A stretch of 64,000 bases of DNA from Pseudomonas sp. Marseille-Q3773 (GTDB taxonomy: Bacteria; Pseudomonadota; Gammaproteobacteria; Pseudomonadales; Pseudomonadaceae): the NCBI RefSeq assembly GCF_916618955.1, contig NZ_OU745390.1:2356001-2420000 (forward strand), read 5' to 3'. Position numbers and translations under genes: made by a program. A model generated the notes under the pieces. The model worked only from the letters and a program-made list of their open reading frames with translations. It searched no databases and was not told the origin of the DNA. Positions 22,213 to 30,504 of this stretch are shown piece by piece (the stretch's first letter is position 1; every line of letters starts with the position of its first letter).

Positions 22213-22447
22213 CATAAACTTGGAGGGACTCCAACGGCTCGCCCCCTGAATACAATTCAATCAATAATTCAAGTGACTGATAGCACCACCCCCAACTTAT
22301 TCCTTCCACATTGACGTAATCCGGCCACGACCTAGCCAGATACTCCTCAGCGCTCCGCTCAAAGTAAATTTCCTTCAAATAAGACACATCATCCAGATAA
22401 AATCTCTCTTGAAGAAGCGGCTCTCTTTTAACCCGATCAAAATGCAC
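21677..22447 (-). CDS. PoNi/DUF1911-like immunity protein, short paralogue (third in array)
   Basis: The start is a GTG (22445-22447) with AGGAGG upstream. The 256-residue protein shares the helical core with its neighbours, including YQFVLWLLSLAVLLDMPERI and GYWAFEAGLVTLLWDIDD. It stops at LPYYPKDLVDHARQRPARLG and lacks the C-terminal block with CP-x2-G and Q-x-FM seen in the first and fourth paralogues. The 3' two-thirds are nearly identical to the second paralogue (offset 853 bp), while the first 70 codons are diverged and AT-rich. It probably protects against a DNase effector of related but not identical sequence. Confidence 0.72.
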   Translation of the reverse strand: MHFDRVKREPLLQERFYLDDVSYLKEIYFERSAEEYLARSWPDYVNVEGISWGWCYQSLELLIELYSGGEPLESLQVYAEHMFNQFQRHKRSYPDFSLKLWEPDAYQFVLWLLSLAVLLDMPERIEQIAGYISDDPDHGQDLLIRQLFTRVGINLPGQALIHPRPYADLLQALNGEQAEQQQAMRSYLKKWYRGMRNCYWHDRHKARSDAGFFGYWAFEAGLVTLLWDIDDTPYRDLPYYPKDLVDHARQRPARLG

Positions 22448-22510
22448 CTGATACCCTCCTACTAATCAGCCCGAGCTTAGCCATGCTCGAACAGCTTTTG
22501 GTGCCCCTTG

Positions 22511-23065
22511 CCATTGGCCCTTCTCCACGCTAACCCAGGCGAGCCGGGCGCTGCCGGGCGTGATCGACCAGGTCTTTTGGGTAATAGGGCAAGTCGCGGT
22601 AAGGCGTATCGTCGATATCCCATAACAACGTGACCAAACCGGCCTCGAAGGCCCAGTAGCCGAAAAACCCCGCATCGCTTCGGGCTTTGTGAAGGTCATG
22701 CCAATAGCAATTGCGCATGCCTCGGTACCATTTCTTCAAGTAGCTGCGCATGGCCTGCTGCTGTTCAGCCTGTTCGCCGTCCAAGGCTTGCAGCAACTCT
22801 GCGTAGGGACGCGAGTGAATCAATGCCTGGCCAGGCAGGTTGATACCAACCCGGGTGAAAAGCTGGCGGATCAGCAGGTCTTGACCGTGATCCGGGTCTT
22901 CACTGATGTAACCGGCGATCTGCTCGATGCGTTCAGGCATATCCAGCAGCACTGCAATGGACAGCAGCCAAAGTGCGAACTGGTAAACGTCGGGCTCCCA
23001 TAGCTTCAAAGAGAAATCGGGATAAGAGCGTTTGTGACGCTGGAACTGGTTGAACATGTGCTCCG
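22511..23065. repeat. Direct repeat copy 2 in immunity array
   Basis: This is the partner of 21658-22212. Here the ATGG after the repeated ribosome site (22511-22514, minus strand) leads into a short meaningless frame instead of an immunity gene. That shows the copy was made from a unit that ended at the next gene's start codon. Confidence 0.85.
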
Positions 23066-23306
23066 CGTAAAATTCAAGAGATGTGATGGGCTTCCCCCCA
23101 GAATAAAGTGCAACGAGCAGGTTCAAGGACTCGTAGCACCAATCCCAGCTCAACATTTCAGCGTCTACATATTCGGGCCGCTCAATTCTCAGGAAAGGCT
23201 CAGCTTCACGCTCGACATAAAACTCTTTCCAAAAGGAAATACTATCGAGATAAGCTGCTTCCTGCAGCAATGGTTCACGCTTACATTTATCGAATCGACA
23301 CATCAT
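22530..23306 (-). CDS. PoNi/DUF1911-like immunity protein, short paralogue (second in array)
   Basis: This 258-residue protein starts at one of two consecutive ATGs (23304-23306 or 23301-23303) with AGGTG upstream. From about residue 80 onward it is nearly the same as the third paralogue, ending in the same LVDHARQRPARLG. The N-terminal third is different (MMCRFDKCKREPLLQEAAYL). Like the third paralogue it lacks the C-terminal block of the long forms. Downstream of its stop, a fossil ribosome site and an ATGG identical to the start of the fourth paralogue mark a duplication scar. The mosaic structure suggests recombination in the conserved part has shuffled specificity-determining N-termini. 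Confidence 0.72.
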   Translation of the reverse strand: MMCRFDKCKREPLLQEAAYLDSISFWKEFYVEREAEPFLRIERPEYVDAEMLSWDWCYESLNLLVALYSGGKPITSLEFYAEHMFNQFQRHKRSYPDFSLKLWEPDVYQFALWLLSIAVLLDMPERIEQIAGYISEDPDHGQDLLIRQLFTRVGINLPGQALIHSRPYAELLQALDGEQAEQQQAMRSYLKKWYRGMRNCYWHDLHKARSDAGFFGYWAFEAGLVTLLWDIDDTPYRDLPYYPKDLVDHARQRPARLG

Positions 23307-23371
23307 TCACACCTATGGATTTGGGCCGCCACGCTAATCTGCAAAAACAGGCGACCTGCTTAGATAAAACT

Positions 23372-24328
23372 CTACAGGGCTTTTACCAAGCGCCACGTCA
23401 AGATACGGCCTTCGTCAGCTGGCATTTCAACGCCTTGCATAAATGTTTGAGGCCCCACGACCCAATCGTCGCAGACCCACACCCCAGTCCGAGGACAAAG
23501 CTCTCCTGATTTGGCAATCGCATCCGAATAAGTCGCAGTTTGAAGACTCCGAGGAAAGGTTTGAATGACCTGACGCTCACGCGCATAGTCAACCAAATCT
23601 TTAGGGTAATAAGGTAAGTTTCTATAGGGCGCATCGTCGACATCCCACAACACCGTAACCATCCCAGCCTCGAATGCCCAGTAGCCAAAGAAGCCGGCAT
23701 CGCTCCGTCGTCTATGACGGTCATGCCAATAGCAGTTACGCATGCCGCGATACCATTGTTTTAGATAGCTGCGTAAAGCTTGTTGCTGCTCATCACCTTG
23801 AGCATTTATGGCATTAAGCAACTCTGCATAGGGCCGCTTGCTTATCAGCTCATTACCAGGCAAAGCAATGCCAGCCCTGGAAAAAAGTTGCCTTAAAAGT
23901 AAATCCTGGCCGCCCTCGGCATTACCACTCAGATAACCTGCGACTTGCTCTACCCGCCCCGGCATATTCAACAGCACCGCCAAAGACAAAAGCCAAAGAG
24001 CAAACTGGTAGGCATCTGGCTCCCACAGCTTCAGCGAGAAGCTCGGATAGGCCTGCTTATGACGCTGAAACTGGGAAAACATATGCTCAGCATAGGGGCG
24101 TAGCGAATCAATGGCTTCGCCTCCCGAATAGAGGCCCACCAACAACTGCAAGGAACCGAAGCACCAACTCCAACTCAGCCCCTCAACATTCACATAGTCC
24201 GGCCTTTCAATAGAAAGAAAAGCTTCTGCCTGCCGTTCAAAATAAAATTCCCTCCAAAAGGATAGACTATCCTTAAATGCTGCCTCTTGAAGTAAAGGCT
24301 CACGCTTAATTTCATCAAATTTTTTCAT
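23372..24328 (-). CDS. PoNi/DUF1911-like immunity protein next to the effector (first in array)
   Basis: This 318-residue protein starts 9 bp after the effector stop codon, with GGGGGCG as ribosome site, the expected place for the cognate immunity protein. It has the common helical core (QFALWLLSLAVLLNMPGRV; GYWAFEAGMVTVLWDVDD) and the C-terminal block CPRTGVWVCDDWVVGPQTFM ending ILTWRLVKAL. It is less GC-rich than the flanking genes, as is common for mobile toxin/immunity genes. PoNi proteins bind the PoNe nuclease domain and block its active site. No signal peptide, so it acts in the cytoplasm where the DNase would arrive. Confidence 0.8.
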   Translation of the reverse strand: MKKFDEIKREPLLQEAAFKDSLSFWREFYFERQAEAFLSIERPDYVNVEGLSWSWCFGSLQLLVGLYSGGEAIDSLRPYAEHMFSQFQRHKQAYPSFSLKLWEPDAYQFALWLLSLAVLLNMPGRVEQVAGYLSGNAEGGQDLLLRQLFSRAGIALPGNELISKRPYAELLNAINAQGDEQQQALRSYLKQWYRGMRNCYWHDRHRRRSDAGFFGYWAFEAGMVTVLWDVDDAPYRNLPYYPKDLVDYARERQVIQTFPRSLQTATYSDAIAKSGELCPRTGVWVCDDWVVGPQTFMQGVEMPADEGRILTWRLVKAL

Positions 24329-24337
24329 TTTCGCCCC

Positions 24338-25741
24338 CTAAAGTGTCACTTCGCCGACCACTCGCGCATTTTTGTCAAGTTTAGATATTTGAGTTACCGC
24401 ACCACGCTCATCGACTATCATCAACCAACGCTCATAGCCTTCCTGATACATTCCTGCTGCTCTTCTTTCCCCAACTTCATCCGCAAGCCTTGGAAGTATC
24501 CACGCATCACTCATCTGCCTGGCACTCGGATATCCCTCACTCCCCTTCGTAACCGACAAACTCCCCGGCGAAAACGCGCCCCCCGTTCGATACTTGGTCT
24601 CGGTAATAATGAACGGCGGTGGCGGATGGGCATTACGATAGACACCATCCAGCCCGCGCCCAGTGGGTTTCATTTCCAGGCTGCGCGGCCCCCGCGCCGC
24701 CGACAACAGGTTTTCGTGGCCCTTGCCGAGCATGTACTGATCACTGACCACTTCCCCGTAAATACCCTTCTGCGTCCGGGTCGCCGTCGCGTGATCGAAC
24801 GCGTGCACATTGGCGCCATGCGCAGCGACTGGCGGAGACGTGGGCACCGGCGGGCCGAGCACACCTTCGGGGCGCTCCAGGTAACGCGGGCGCATGCCAA
24901 TGCCAGACGTCACCCGCCCACCACTCATGGCCATGGGCACTGGCTTTGCTGCATGCACCCCGGCATGCGCCACCTGCGCAGGCAGGTCGCTGGCCTGTTC
25001 CAGTACCTTGGCCAGCTTGGCATCGAGCTGCATCAGCGCATGCGGGATTTCCCGCACGGCGTGCACCTGCACCGCGTAGAACTGCGCTTCCATGGCCTGC
25101 AGCCGCACCAACAGGTGCGAGGCCGCCTGGTTGAACGGCCAGTTGCCGAGGTAGCTGCGCAGCTTTGCCGTCGCCGCAATCACCTTGGTTAGGAACTGAT
25201 CCAGGTAGACCAGCAGGTCCTTTTCATAGCTGGCGAACCTCACCTGGCGCAGCCAGAACTCCACGCTGCCGCGGGTGAACTTGCCTAGAAAGGCAACCAC
25301 GACCTGCAAGAGGACCTGGCTTTCACGAATCAACAGCAGGCACAACCCACGCAGAAACGCCGCCGCTTCCTGCCCGACCAGTGCACCTGCCACCGAGCCC
25401 ACTGCGGTGCCCGCCGCCCCGACCACGGCGCCGATGATCGGGGCGATCAAGGTGATCAGGCAGGCCACCAGCAACACCCACTCCTGCCATTCAGCCGGCT
25501 GCGCCGCTGATTGGCTGCCATCCGCCGTGTAGCGCCTGCCCAGGCGCAGGCACACTGCGGCGAGATCACGGGCGCTGAGCACGATCACCACCCCCGGCAC
25601 CAGGGACAGCAGCATGTCGGCGATGACCACGCTCAGTGGCCGCTCCTCGGCAAATTCGCCGAGCACCAGGTCGCGCAGCCAGGCAAAGCCGCCGGCCACT
25701 TTGTCTACCGCTTCATCCAGCCAGTCCGCTGTCGAACTCAT
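24338..25741 (-). CDS. Type VI effector with C-terminal PoNe-like DNase domain
   Basis: This 467-residue effector overlaps the vgrG stop codon by four bases (ATGA). Residues 25-60 and 95-160 are hydrophobic (SVVIADMLLSLVPGVVIVL; VLLVACLITLIAPIIGAVVG), a pre-toxin translocation-type region. The middle (about 170-270) is helical. The C-terminal about 145 residues carry a PD-(D/E)xK-like nuclease pattern: GIYGE at 326-330, Asp365 in GLDGVY, Glu381-Thr-Lys383 in ITETKY, and QMSDAW with Asp412. This arrangement fits PoNe DNases, whose immunity partners (PoNi, DUF1911) are the genes that follow. It should be loaded on the adjacent VgrG and degrade DNA in rival cells. Confidence 0.8.
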   Translation of the reverse strand: MSSTADWLDEAVDKVAGGFAWLRDLVLGEFAEERPLSVVIADMLLSLVPGVVIVLSARDLAAVCLRLGRRYTADGSQSAAQPAEWQEWVLLVACLITLIAPIIGAVVGAAGTAVGSVAGALVGQEAAAFLRGLCLLLIRESQVLLQVVVAFLGKFTRGSVEFWLRQVRFASYEKDLLVYLDQFLTKVIAATAKLRSYLGNWPFNQAASHLLVRLQAMEAQFYAVQVHAVREIPHALMQLDAKLAKVLEQASDLPAQVAHAGVHAAKPVPMAMSGGRVTSGIGMRPRYLERPEGVLGPPVPTSPPVAAHGANVHAFDHATATRTQKGIYGEVVSDQYMLGKGHENLLSAARGPRSLEMKPTGRGLDGVYRNAHPPPPFIITETKYRTGGAFSPGSLSVTKGSEGYPSARQMSDAWILPRLADEVGERRAAGMYQEGYERWLMIVDERGAVTQISKLDKNARVVGEVTL

Positions 25742-28053
25742 GGCTGGCCACCTGCCGAGGTGCAGCCGGCAAGCAAAGCCTGCAAGGCAGCATCCAGCTC
25801 GGTCGCGGTGGTCAGTTGCAGCGGGCCTGGGCCCACCTCATAACGCACCTGGGCGCTGCAGCCGGGGGTGACCCCGGCCAGGCGGGCATAGCCGTTCTGG
25901 TCGACCACGCCCTGGCGCTGGGTGCCATCGGACAAGCTCGCCACGTAGGCCGTGCCGGCGATCGGCGTGCCGTCGGCGTGCACCAGGCGAAACTCGATGT
26001 CGTCCTGTGCCGGGGCAGGCGGCTCACCGTAGCGTGCCGGCGCCTTGACCTGGGCGATGGCATGGAGCAGCAGTGGCTCGGGGCAGCCGATTTCGATGCG
26101 GCCGTCAGCCAGCTTGATGAAGGCCCCGCCACAGCTCAGGGTGAGCGACGTGCGGCTGTCGATATGCACGTGGCCGCGATGGCTGGTGATCGACACGTCG
26201 TCCTGGCTGTCGACCCGCAATTGCCCGCCAACCTGCACGCGCTTGTCCAGCGCCACCTGTTCGCTGGCCTCGAGGCCGACGCTCACGCTCAGCGCGCCAC
26301 CAACCGCCAGCACCTTGCCCAGGCCAACGCTTTCGATCTTGCCAAGGGCGACCGTCTCGCTTTTGCTGGCGCCCACCTTGACGCTGCGGTTGCCGCCTAT
26401 GTGCACCACTTCGTCATGCTCGACGCGCTCGCTACGGTCATTGCCGATCAGCGTGGTTTCGTTGTGCTTGACGACGTTGTTCTGGTCACGCTCGGCATGA
26501 ATGAATACTTCCTGCCGCCCCAGTTCATCCTCGAAGCGCAGTTCGTTGAAGCCAGTGCCTTTATGGGTCTGGCTCTTGATGGTCATGCGGGTCTTGTGTT
26601 GCGGCAGGTCGTACGGCGGCAGCTGGTCACCGCAGTAGGTGCGCCCGGTGACGATCGGCTGATCGGGGTCGCCATTGACGTACTGGACAATCACATCCTG
26701 GCCAATACGCGGGATGGCCATCGAACCCCAGCTGCCACCGGCCCAGCCTTGCGACACCCGCACCCAGCAGGAGCTGAACTCGTTGCCTTCGCTCTCCCGG
26801 TCCCAGGGGAAGCTGACCTTGACCCGGCCCCATTCGTCGCAGTAGATCTCCTCGCCCGGCGGGCCGACCACGGTGGCCATTTGCGGGCCATCGATGCGCG
26901 GCTTGGCCACGGGCGCCGGGCGCCACTCGGCCATGCCTTGCACCAGCAGCGCATCGTTCACATAGTGGGTGCCTTGTTCGGCGCCGGCGGCTTGTTCCTC
27001 CAGGCTGGTGAGCTGGGTCCCCTGATGACACAGGCTGACCACGCGCCAGTGCACATTGAGGTCTTCCCGTGGGTGCCCGACCAAGGTGAAGCTCAGGCCT
27101 GGTTGCAGGCGCACGTCGTCGCCCTGCACCTCGGCCAGGCAGGCATCGTGGCGCAACCCCCTCAGCCGTGTTTCGGTGAACGGCTTGCCCACTGCATCGC
27201 GCTTGTAGCGCCCCGGGTAATCAAAGCGCTCGTAGTCCAGGGACTGGTGTTTGACGTTACTGGCCTGGGCCCTGTGCTCCTGGCGGTAGGCCGGGTTGGT
27301 GAAGGTGTAGTCGCGCTGCACTTGCCGCGCCGTCCGCACCTGCTCGCAGTAGCGCAAGCGCCGCAGGCAGGCCTGGGCCTGGTCGCCGCCACTGTTGGCG
27401 TGGTACAGCACTCGATCGGGGCCGATATCATCCTCATCCAGCCAAAGCGCCTCGTCGTCTTCGATCTTGAGCGCGCCCCGGCTGAGCAGCCCAAACGAAA
27501 GCAGGCGGTCGGTAACGATCAGCGTGTGCTGCTTGGCACAGTGGGCGAAGCGGTAGACAAACCCCTCTTCAGCGGCAAGCCGATGGATGAAGTCAAGGTC
27601 AGTCTCACCCGCCTGGACACAGAACTCCCGGACCTGGTGCTCGGCGCAGCTGTTCAGCTCGAAGTGGTTGATGCCTTGGCGCTTGAACATCAGTTCAAGA
27701 ATCTGCGGCACGGTTTTCTGCTGGAAGATGCGCCAGTTCGAACGCAACCGGGCGCGGGCCAGCTGCGGTTCGACCACGGCGTGGTAGCGCGTGCGAGAAA
27801 AGCCGGTTTCGCCCTGGCTGAAGGCGCTGACCAGGCCATGCACGTGACGCAAGGGCCGGTCTGCGCGATACAGGGTGAACAGCGCAGGCTTGTCGAGCAG
27901 GTGGCCGAAGTCGATATCACTTTCGTAGCTGACAAGTTCCAGGTTCAACACGAATGGCTGGTTGAGGGTCTCCTCCAGCGTGAATGAAACCACTTCGAAT
28001 TCCGTGCGTGCGGCGAGCGCCTGAAAACCGAAGCGTAAGTCAGACTGTTTCAT
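25738..28053 (-). CDS. vgrG: VgrG spike protein with C-terminal transthyretin-like extension
   Basis: This 771-residue type VI secretion spike protein has a gp27-like N-terminal part (residues 1-380) and a gp5-like OB fold with YCDEWGRVKVSFPWDRE, WVRVSQGWAGGSWGSMAIPRIGQDVIV. A beta-helix rich in Gly/Val repeats and a DUF2345-type region (about 560-660) follow. After that, residues 684-742 (IEFRLVHADGTPIAGTAYVA) form a transthyretin/carboxypeptidase-regulatory-like beta domain. Such tails often dock a particular effector, here the one encoded next. No core type VI genes (tssABC, tssM, clpV) are in the window, so this is an orphan spike cluster served by a system elsewhere. Confidence 0.93.
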   Translation of the reverse strand: MKQSDLRFGFQALAARTEFEVVSFTLEETLNQPFVLNLELVSYESDIDFGHLLDKPALFTLYRADRPLRHVHGLVSAFSQGETGFSRTRYHAVVEPQLARARLRSNWRIFQQKTVPQILELMFKRQGINHFELNSCAEHQVREFCVQAGETDLDFIHRLAAEEGFVYRFAHCAKQHTLIVTDRLLSFGLLSRGALKIEDDEALWLDEDDIGPDRVLYHANSGGDQAQACLRRLRYCEQVRTARQVQRDYTFTNPAYRQEHRAQASNVKHQSLDYERFDYPGRYKRDAVGKPFTETRLRGLRHDACLAEVQGDDVRLQPGLSFTLVGHPREDLNVHWRVVSLCHQGTQLTSLEEQAAGAEQGTHYVNDALLVQGMAEWRPAPVAKPRIDGPQMATVVGPPGEEIYCDEWGRVKVSFPWDRESEGNEFSSCWVRVSQGWAGGSWGSMAIPRIGQDVIVQYVNGDPDQPIVTGRTYCGDQLPPYDLPQHKTRMTIKSQTHKGTGFNELRFEDELGRQEVFIHAERDQNNVVKHNETTLIGNDRSERVEHDEVVHIGGNRSVKVGASKSETVALGKIESVGLGKVLAVGGALSVSVGLEASEQVALDKRVQVGGQLRVDSQDDVSITSHRGHVHIDSRTSLTLSCGGAFIKLADGRIEIGCPEPLLLHAIAQVKAPARYGEPPAPAQDDIEFRLVHADGTPIAGTAYVASLSDGTQRQGVVDQNGYARLAGVTPGCSAQVRYEVGPGPLQLTTATELDAALQALLAGCTSAGGQP

Positions 28054-28476
28054 GAGTTGCTCTACCCGCCATGCTTTTTATCGGCGAAAAACAACCACAC
28101 CCTGGCCTTCTGCAAGATGAGAACGTCGAACAAAATTGGCCAGCCGTCGGGCTGCAAGCCAGCTAAACCTTGGCATTGCGGGTTTCAACCCATGACGACC
28201 TAGAGGATGAGGCAGTGACTGAAGAACAACTTAAACGGTTCTGGCCCGATATAACAGGAACGATGGGTTTAATACACGGTGCCGTTCCGTAGGCAATTTC
28301 CTAAAGTAATTACCGACAAACTTATTATCGAGTGGATACTTGCCGAAATATATAACTTGTCAACTTGTCGAAGTTCTGGCGACTCGTCATGGTGCAAGGC
28401 ATCGCCCCGATACAGGACTGTGCACAACCGCTCGGCAGCAGCGAGCCCAATGGTAAGCGATAAAACGCACCATATC

Positions 28477-28514
28477 GGTGCAAGGCATTTCATGATTGGG
28501 GCATGCCTTGCACC
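28477..28514. repeat. 12-bp inverted repeat GGTGCAAGGCAT with third direct copy
   Basis: GGTGCAAGGCAT (28477-28488) and its exact reverse complement (28503-28514) form a 12-bp stem around a 14-nt loop. A third, direct copy is at 28391-28402. The element is not one of the REP families seen elsewhere in the window. It could be a protein-binding site or part of a structured RNA. Confidence 0.75.
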
Positions 28515-28593
28515 CCTCGCCCTGCTCGCCAAACCCTGCATACACATCCGCTCACATACGCCAACGTTTGCGTCTAGCGTGCGGCGACACAAT

Positions 28594-28625
28594 GGTGACC
28601 AGTGGGTCACCTTTTACCCTTTTTC
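28594..28625 (+). terminator. Terminator-like hairpin upstream of glgA
   Basis: A perfect 7-bp stem, GGTGACC-AGTG-GGTCACC (28594-28611), is followed by TTTT and then CCCTTTTTCTC on the plus strand. It has the form of an intrinsic terminator, although no plus-strand gene ends just before it. It could end a small RNA or be a leader attenuator for the glgA operon about 300 bp downstream. Confidence 0.5.
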
Positions 28626-28927
28626 TCTCCTACACTCGGGTTTCGGCCCGCCATTTGCTCATCGGAAGAGTGACGAAAAAAAGTCGAACTTTCAGGAAAG
28701 CCGGCAGGTCAGGAACTAAGTAGGCCAAACGCAAGGGGCATTCCCTGGCTCGGCCCACCCATCCCAACCAGTCCAATCGCTTTTGGCGGGAATGCCGATC
28801 GCGCTGTGCCTGCGCGCACGACTCAGGGGCATGGAAGCACTACGCAGTATTCAGCATCAGAGAGAACCAACACGAGATATCGCCACGGGTGCCAGCACCC
28901 GACCAAAGCATAGGGACGGAGAGAAGT

Positions 28928-30490
28928 ATGATCAGTGCCGCTGTCGAGCCTCACGTAGACACCTTTACCTCGGACAATCGCGAATCGGTCACCCCGGATT
29001 TCGCCACGACAGGCAAGGCACCCGGCGCCCAGCGCCGCCAGCACAACCCCAACAAGCGCAAGGTCCTGTTCGTCACCTCGGAGATCGCCGACCTGGTGAA
29101 GACCGGCGGCTTGGGCGACGTTTCTGCCGCCCTGCCGCGGGCGCTGGGGCATCTGCATGACGTACGGGTGCTGATTCCGGGCTACCCGCAAGTGGTGGAG
29201 AGCGACAACCCCATCCACATCGTCGGCGAACTGAGCGGCCATGCTGCCCTGCCGCCGTGCAAGATCGGCCGCATGGACCTGCCCGACGGGCTGGTCATCT
29301 ATGTGCTGATCTGCCCAGAGCTGTACCAGCGCGCTGGCACTCCCTATGCCGCCGACAACGGTCGCGACTGGCCCGACAACCACATCCGCTTCGCCCGCCT
29401 GGGCCTGGCTGCCGCCGAGATCGCCGCAGGCGAAGGCATGATCCACTGGAAACCCGAACTGGTGCACGCCCACGACTGGCCTGCCGGGCTGGCGCCTGCC
29501 TACATGCACTGGCGCGGCCTGAACACCCCGACCTTGTTCACCATCCACAACCTGGCCTACCAGGGTGTCTACAGCCGCGGTTGCAGCCCGGAACTGGCGA
29601 TCCCCGACCATGCCATGCAGCAGGAAGGCATGGAGTTCTACGGCAAGCTGTCGTTCCTCAAGGCCGGCCTGGCCTACTCCAGCCACATTACCACGGTCAG
29701 CGCCACCTACGCCCAGGAAATCACCACCCCGGAATTCGGCTGCGGCCTGGATGGCTTCCTCGCCAGCAAGGCCCAGCAAGGCCTGCTGGGCGGCATCCCC
29801 AACGGCATCGACGAAAGCTGGGACTCGGCCACCGACAAGCACCTGCAGCACAACTTCAGCATCAATGACTGGGAAGGCAAGGCGCGCAATACCCGCGAGG
29901 TACGCCAGCTGTTTCAGCTGGAGCCGTCCGAAGGGCCGTTGTTCGCCGTGGTGTCGCGCCTGGTCTACCAGAAAGGCCTGGACCTGACCCTGGGCGTGGC
30001 CGACTACATCGTCGAACAAGGTGGCCAGATTGCGATCATCGGCCGTGGCGAGCCGGAAGAAGAACAGGCCATGCGCGAACTGGCGCTGCGCCACCCCGGG
30101 CGCATCGGTGTGCGCATCGGCTTCAACGAAACCGATGCCCGACGCATGTTCGCCGGCAGCGACTTCCTGCTGATGCCATCGCGCTACGAGCCCTGCGGCC
30201 TCAGCCAGATGTATGCGCAGCGCTTCGGCTCGCTGCCGGTGGCGCGCAACACCGGCGGGCTGGCCGACACCATCGAGAACGGTGTCACTGGCTTCCTGTT
30301 CGATGAATCCACCGTGGAAAGCTACCGCGAAGCGCTTGCCCGCGCCTTCTATGTGTACCAGAAGAAAGACCTGCTCAACGCCATGCGCTGCCTGTCGATG
30401 ACCCAGCCGTTCAACTGGTGCCAGGCCGTGGAACCCTATGCCCGCCTGTATGAGGATCTGGTCCGCCAGGCCCACCTGGCCTACTACTGA
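28928..30490 (+). CDS. glgA: Glycogen synthase GlgA
   Basis: The start is the ATG at 28928 (MISAAVEPHVDTF), with GGAGAG immediately upstream. The 520-residue GT5 enzyme transfers glucose from a nucleotide sugar to an alpha-1,4-glucan. The donor-site motif KTGGLGDVSAALP lies about residue 57, HAHDWPAGLAPAYM near 180, and the GT-B C-terminal motif PSRYEPCGLSQMYAQRFG near 420. An extra N-terminal segment of about 45 residues precedes the catalytic fold. It is the first gene of the glgA-treZ-malQ-treY operon. No glgC (ADP-glucose pyrophosphorylase) is in the window. Confidence 0.95.
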   Translation: MISAAVEPHVDTFTSDNRESVTPDFATTGKAPGAQRRQHNPNKRKVLFVTSEIADLVKTGGLGDVSAALPRALGHLHDVRVLIPGYPQVVESDNPIHIVGELSGHAALPPCKIGRMDLPDGLVIYVLICPELYQRAGTPYAADNGRDWPDNHIRFARLGLAAAEIAAGEGMIHWKPELVHAHDWPAGLAPAYMHWRGLNTPTLFTIHNLAYQGVYSRGCSPELAIPDHAMQQEGMEFYGKLSFLKAGLAYSSHITTVSATYAQEITTPEFGCGLDGFLASKAQQGLLGGIPNGIDESWDSATDKHLQHNFSINDWEGKARNTREVRQLFQLEPSEGPLFAVVSRLVYQKGLDLTLGVADYIVEQGGQIAIIGRGEPEEEQAMRELALRHPGRIGVRIGFNETDARRMFAGSDFLLMPSRYEPCGLSQMYAQRFGSLPVARNTGGLADTIENGVTGFLFDESTVESYREALARAFYVYQKKDLLNAMRCLSMTQPFNWCQAVEPYARLYEDLVRQAHLAYY

Positions 30491-30504
30491 GAGAGGGATC
30501 GAAG

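Larger units (their letters stand above)
28054..28927. promoter_or_regulatory. Gene-poor region between vgrG and glgA
   Basis: This 874-bp stretch holds no convincing gene. Parts (about 28250-28350) are AT-rich compared with both flanks. It contains three copies of GGTGCAAGGCAT, two direct and one inverted, and a terminator-like hairpin, listed separately. A 25-codon frame from GTG 28215 to TAG 28290-28292 (product VTEEQLKRFWPDITG...) has GAGG before it and could be a remnant. The promoters of the divergent vgrG and glgA operons must lie here. Confidence 0.6.

Noticed and set aside
25636..27987. 783-codon plus-strand open frame
   Set aside because: Antisense to vgrG; composition typical of shadow frames.
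28269..28719. Overlapping 113- and 146-codon frames on both strands in the gap before glgA
   Set aside because: Neither has a good ribosome site or recognisable domain; both run through the inverted repeats.
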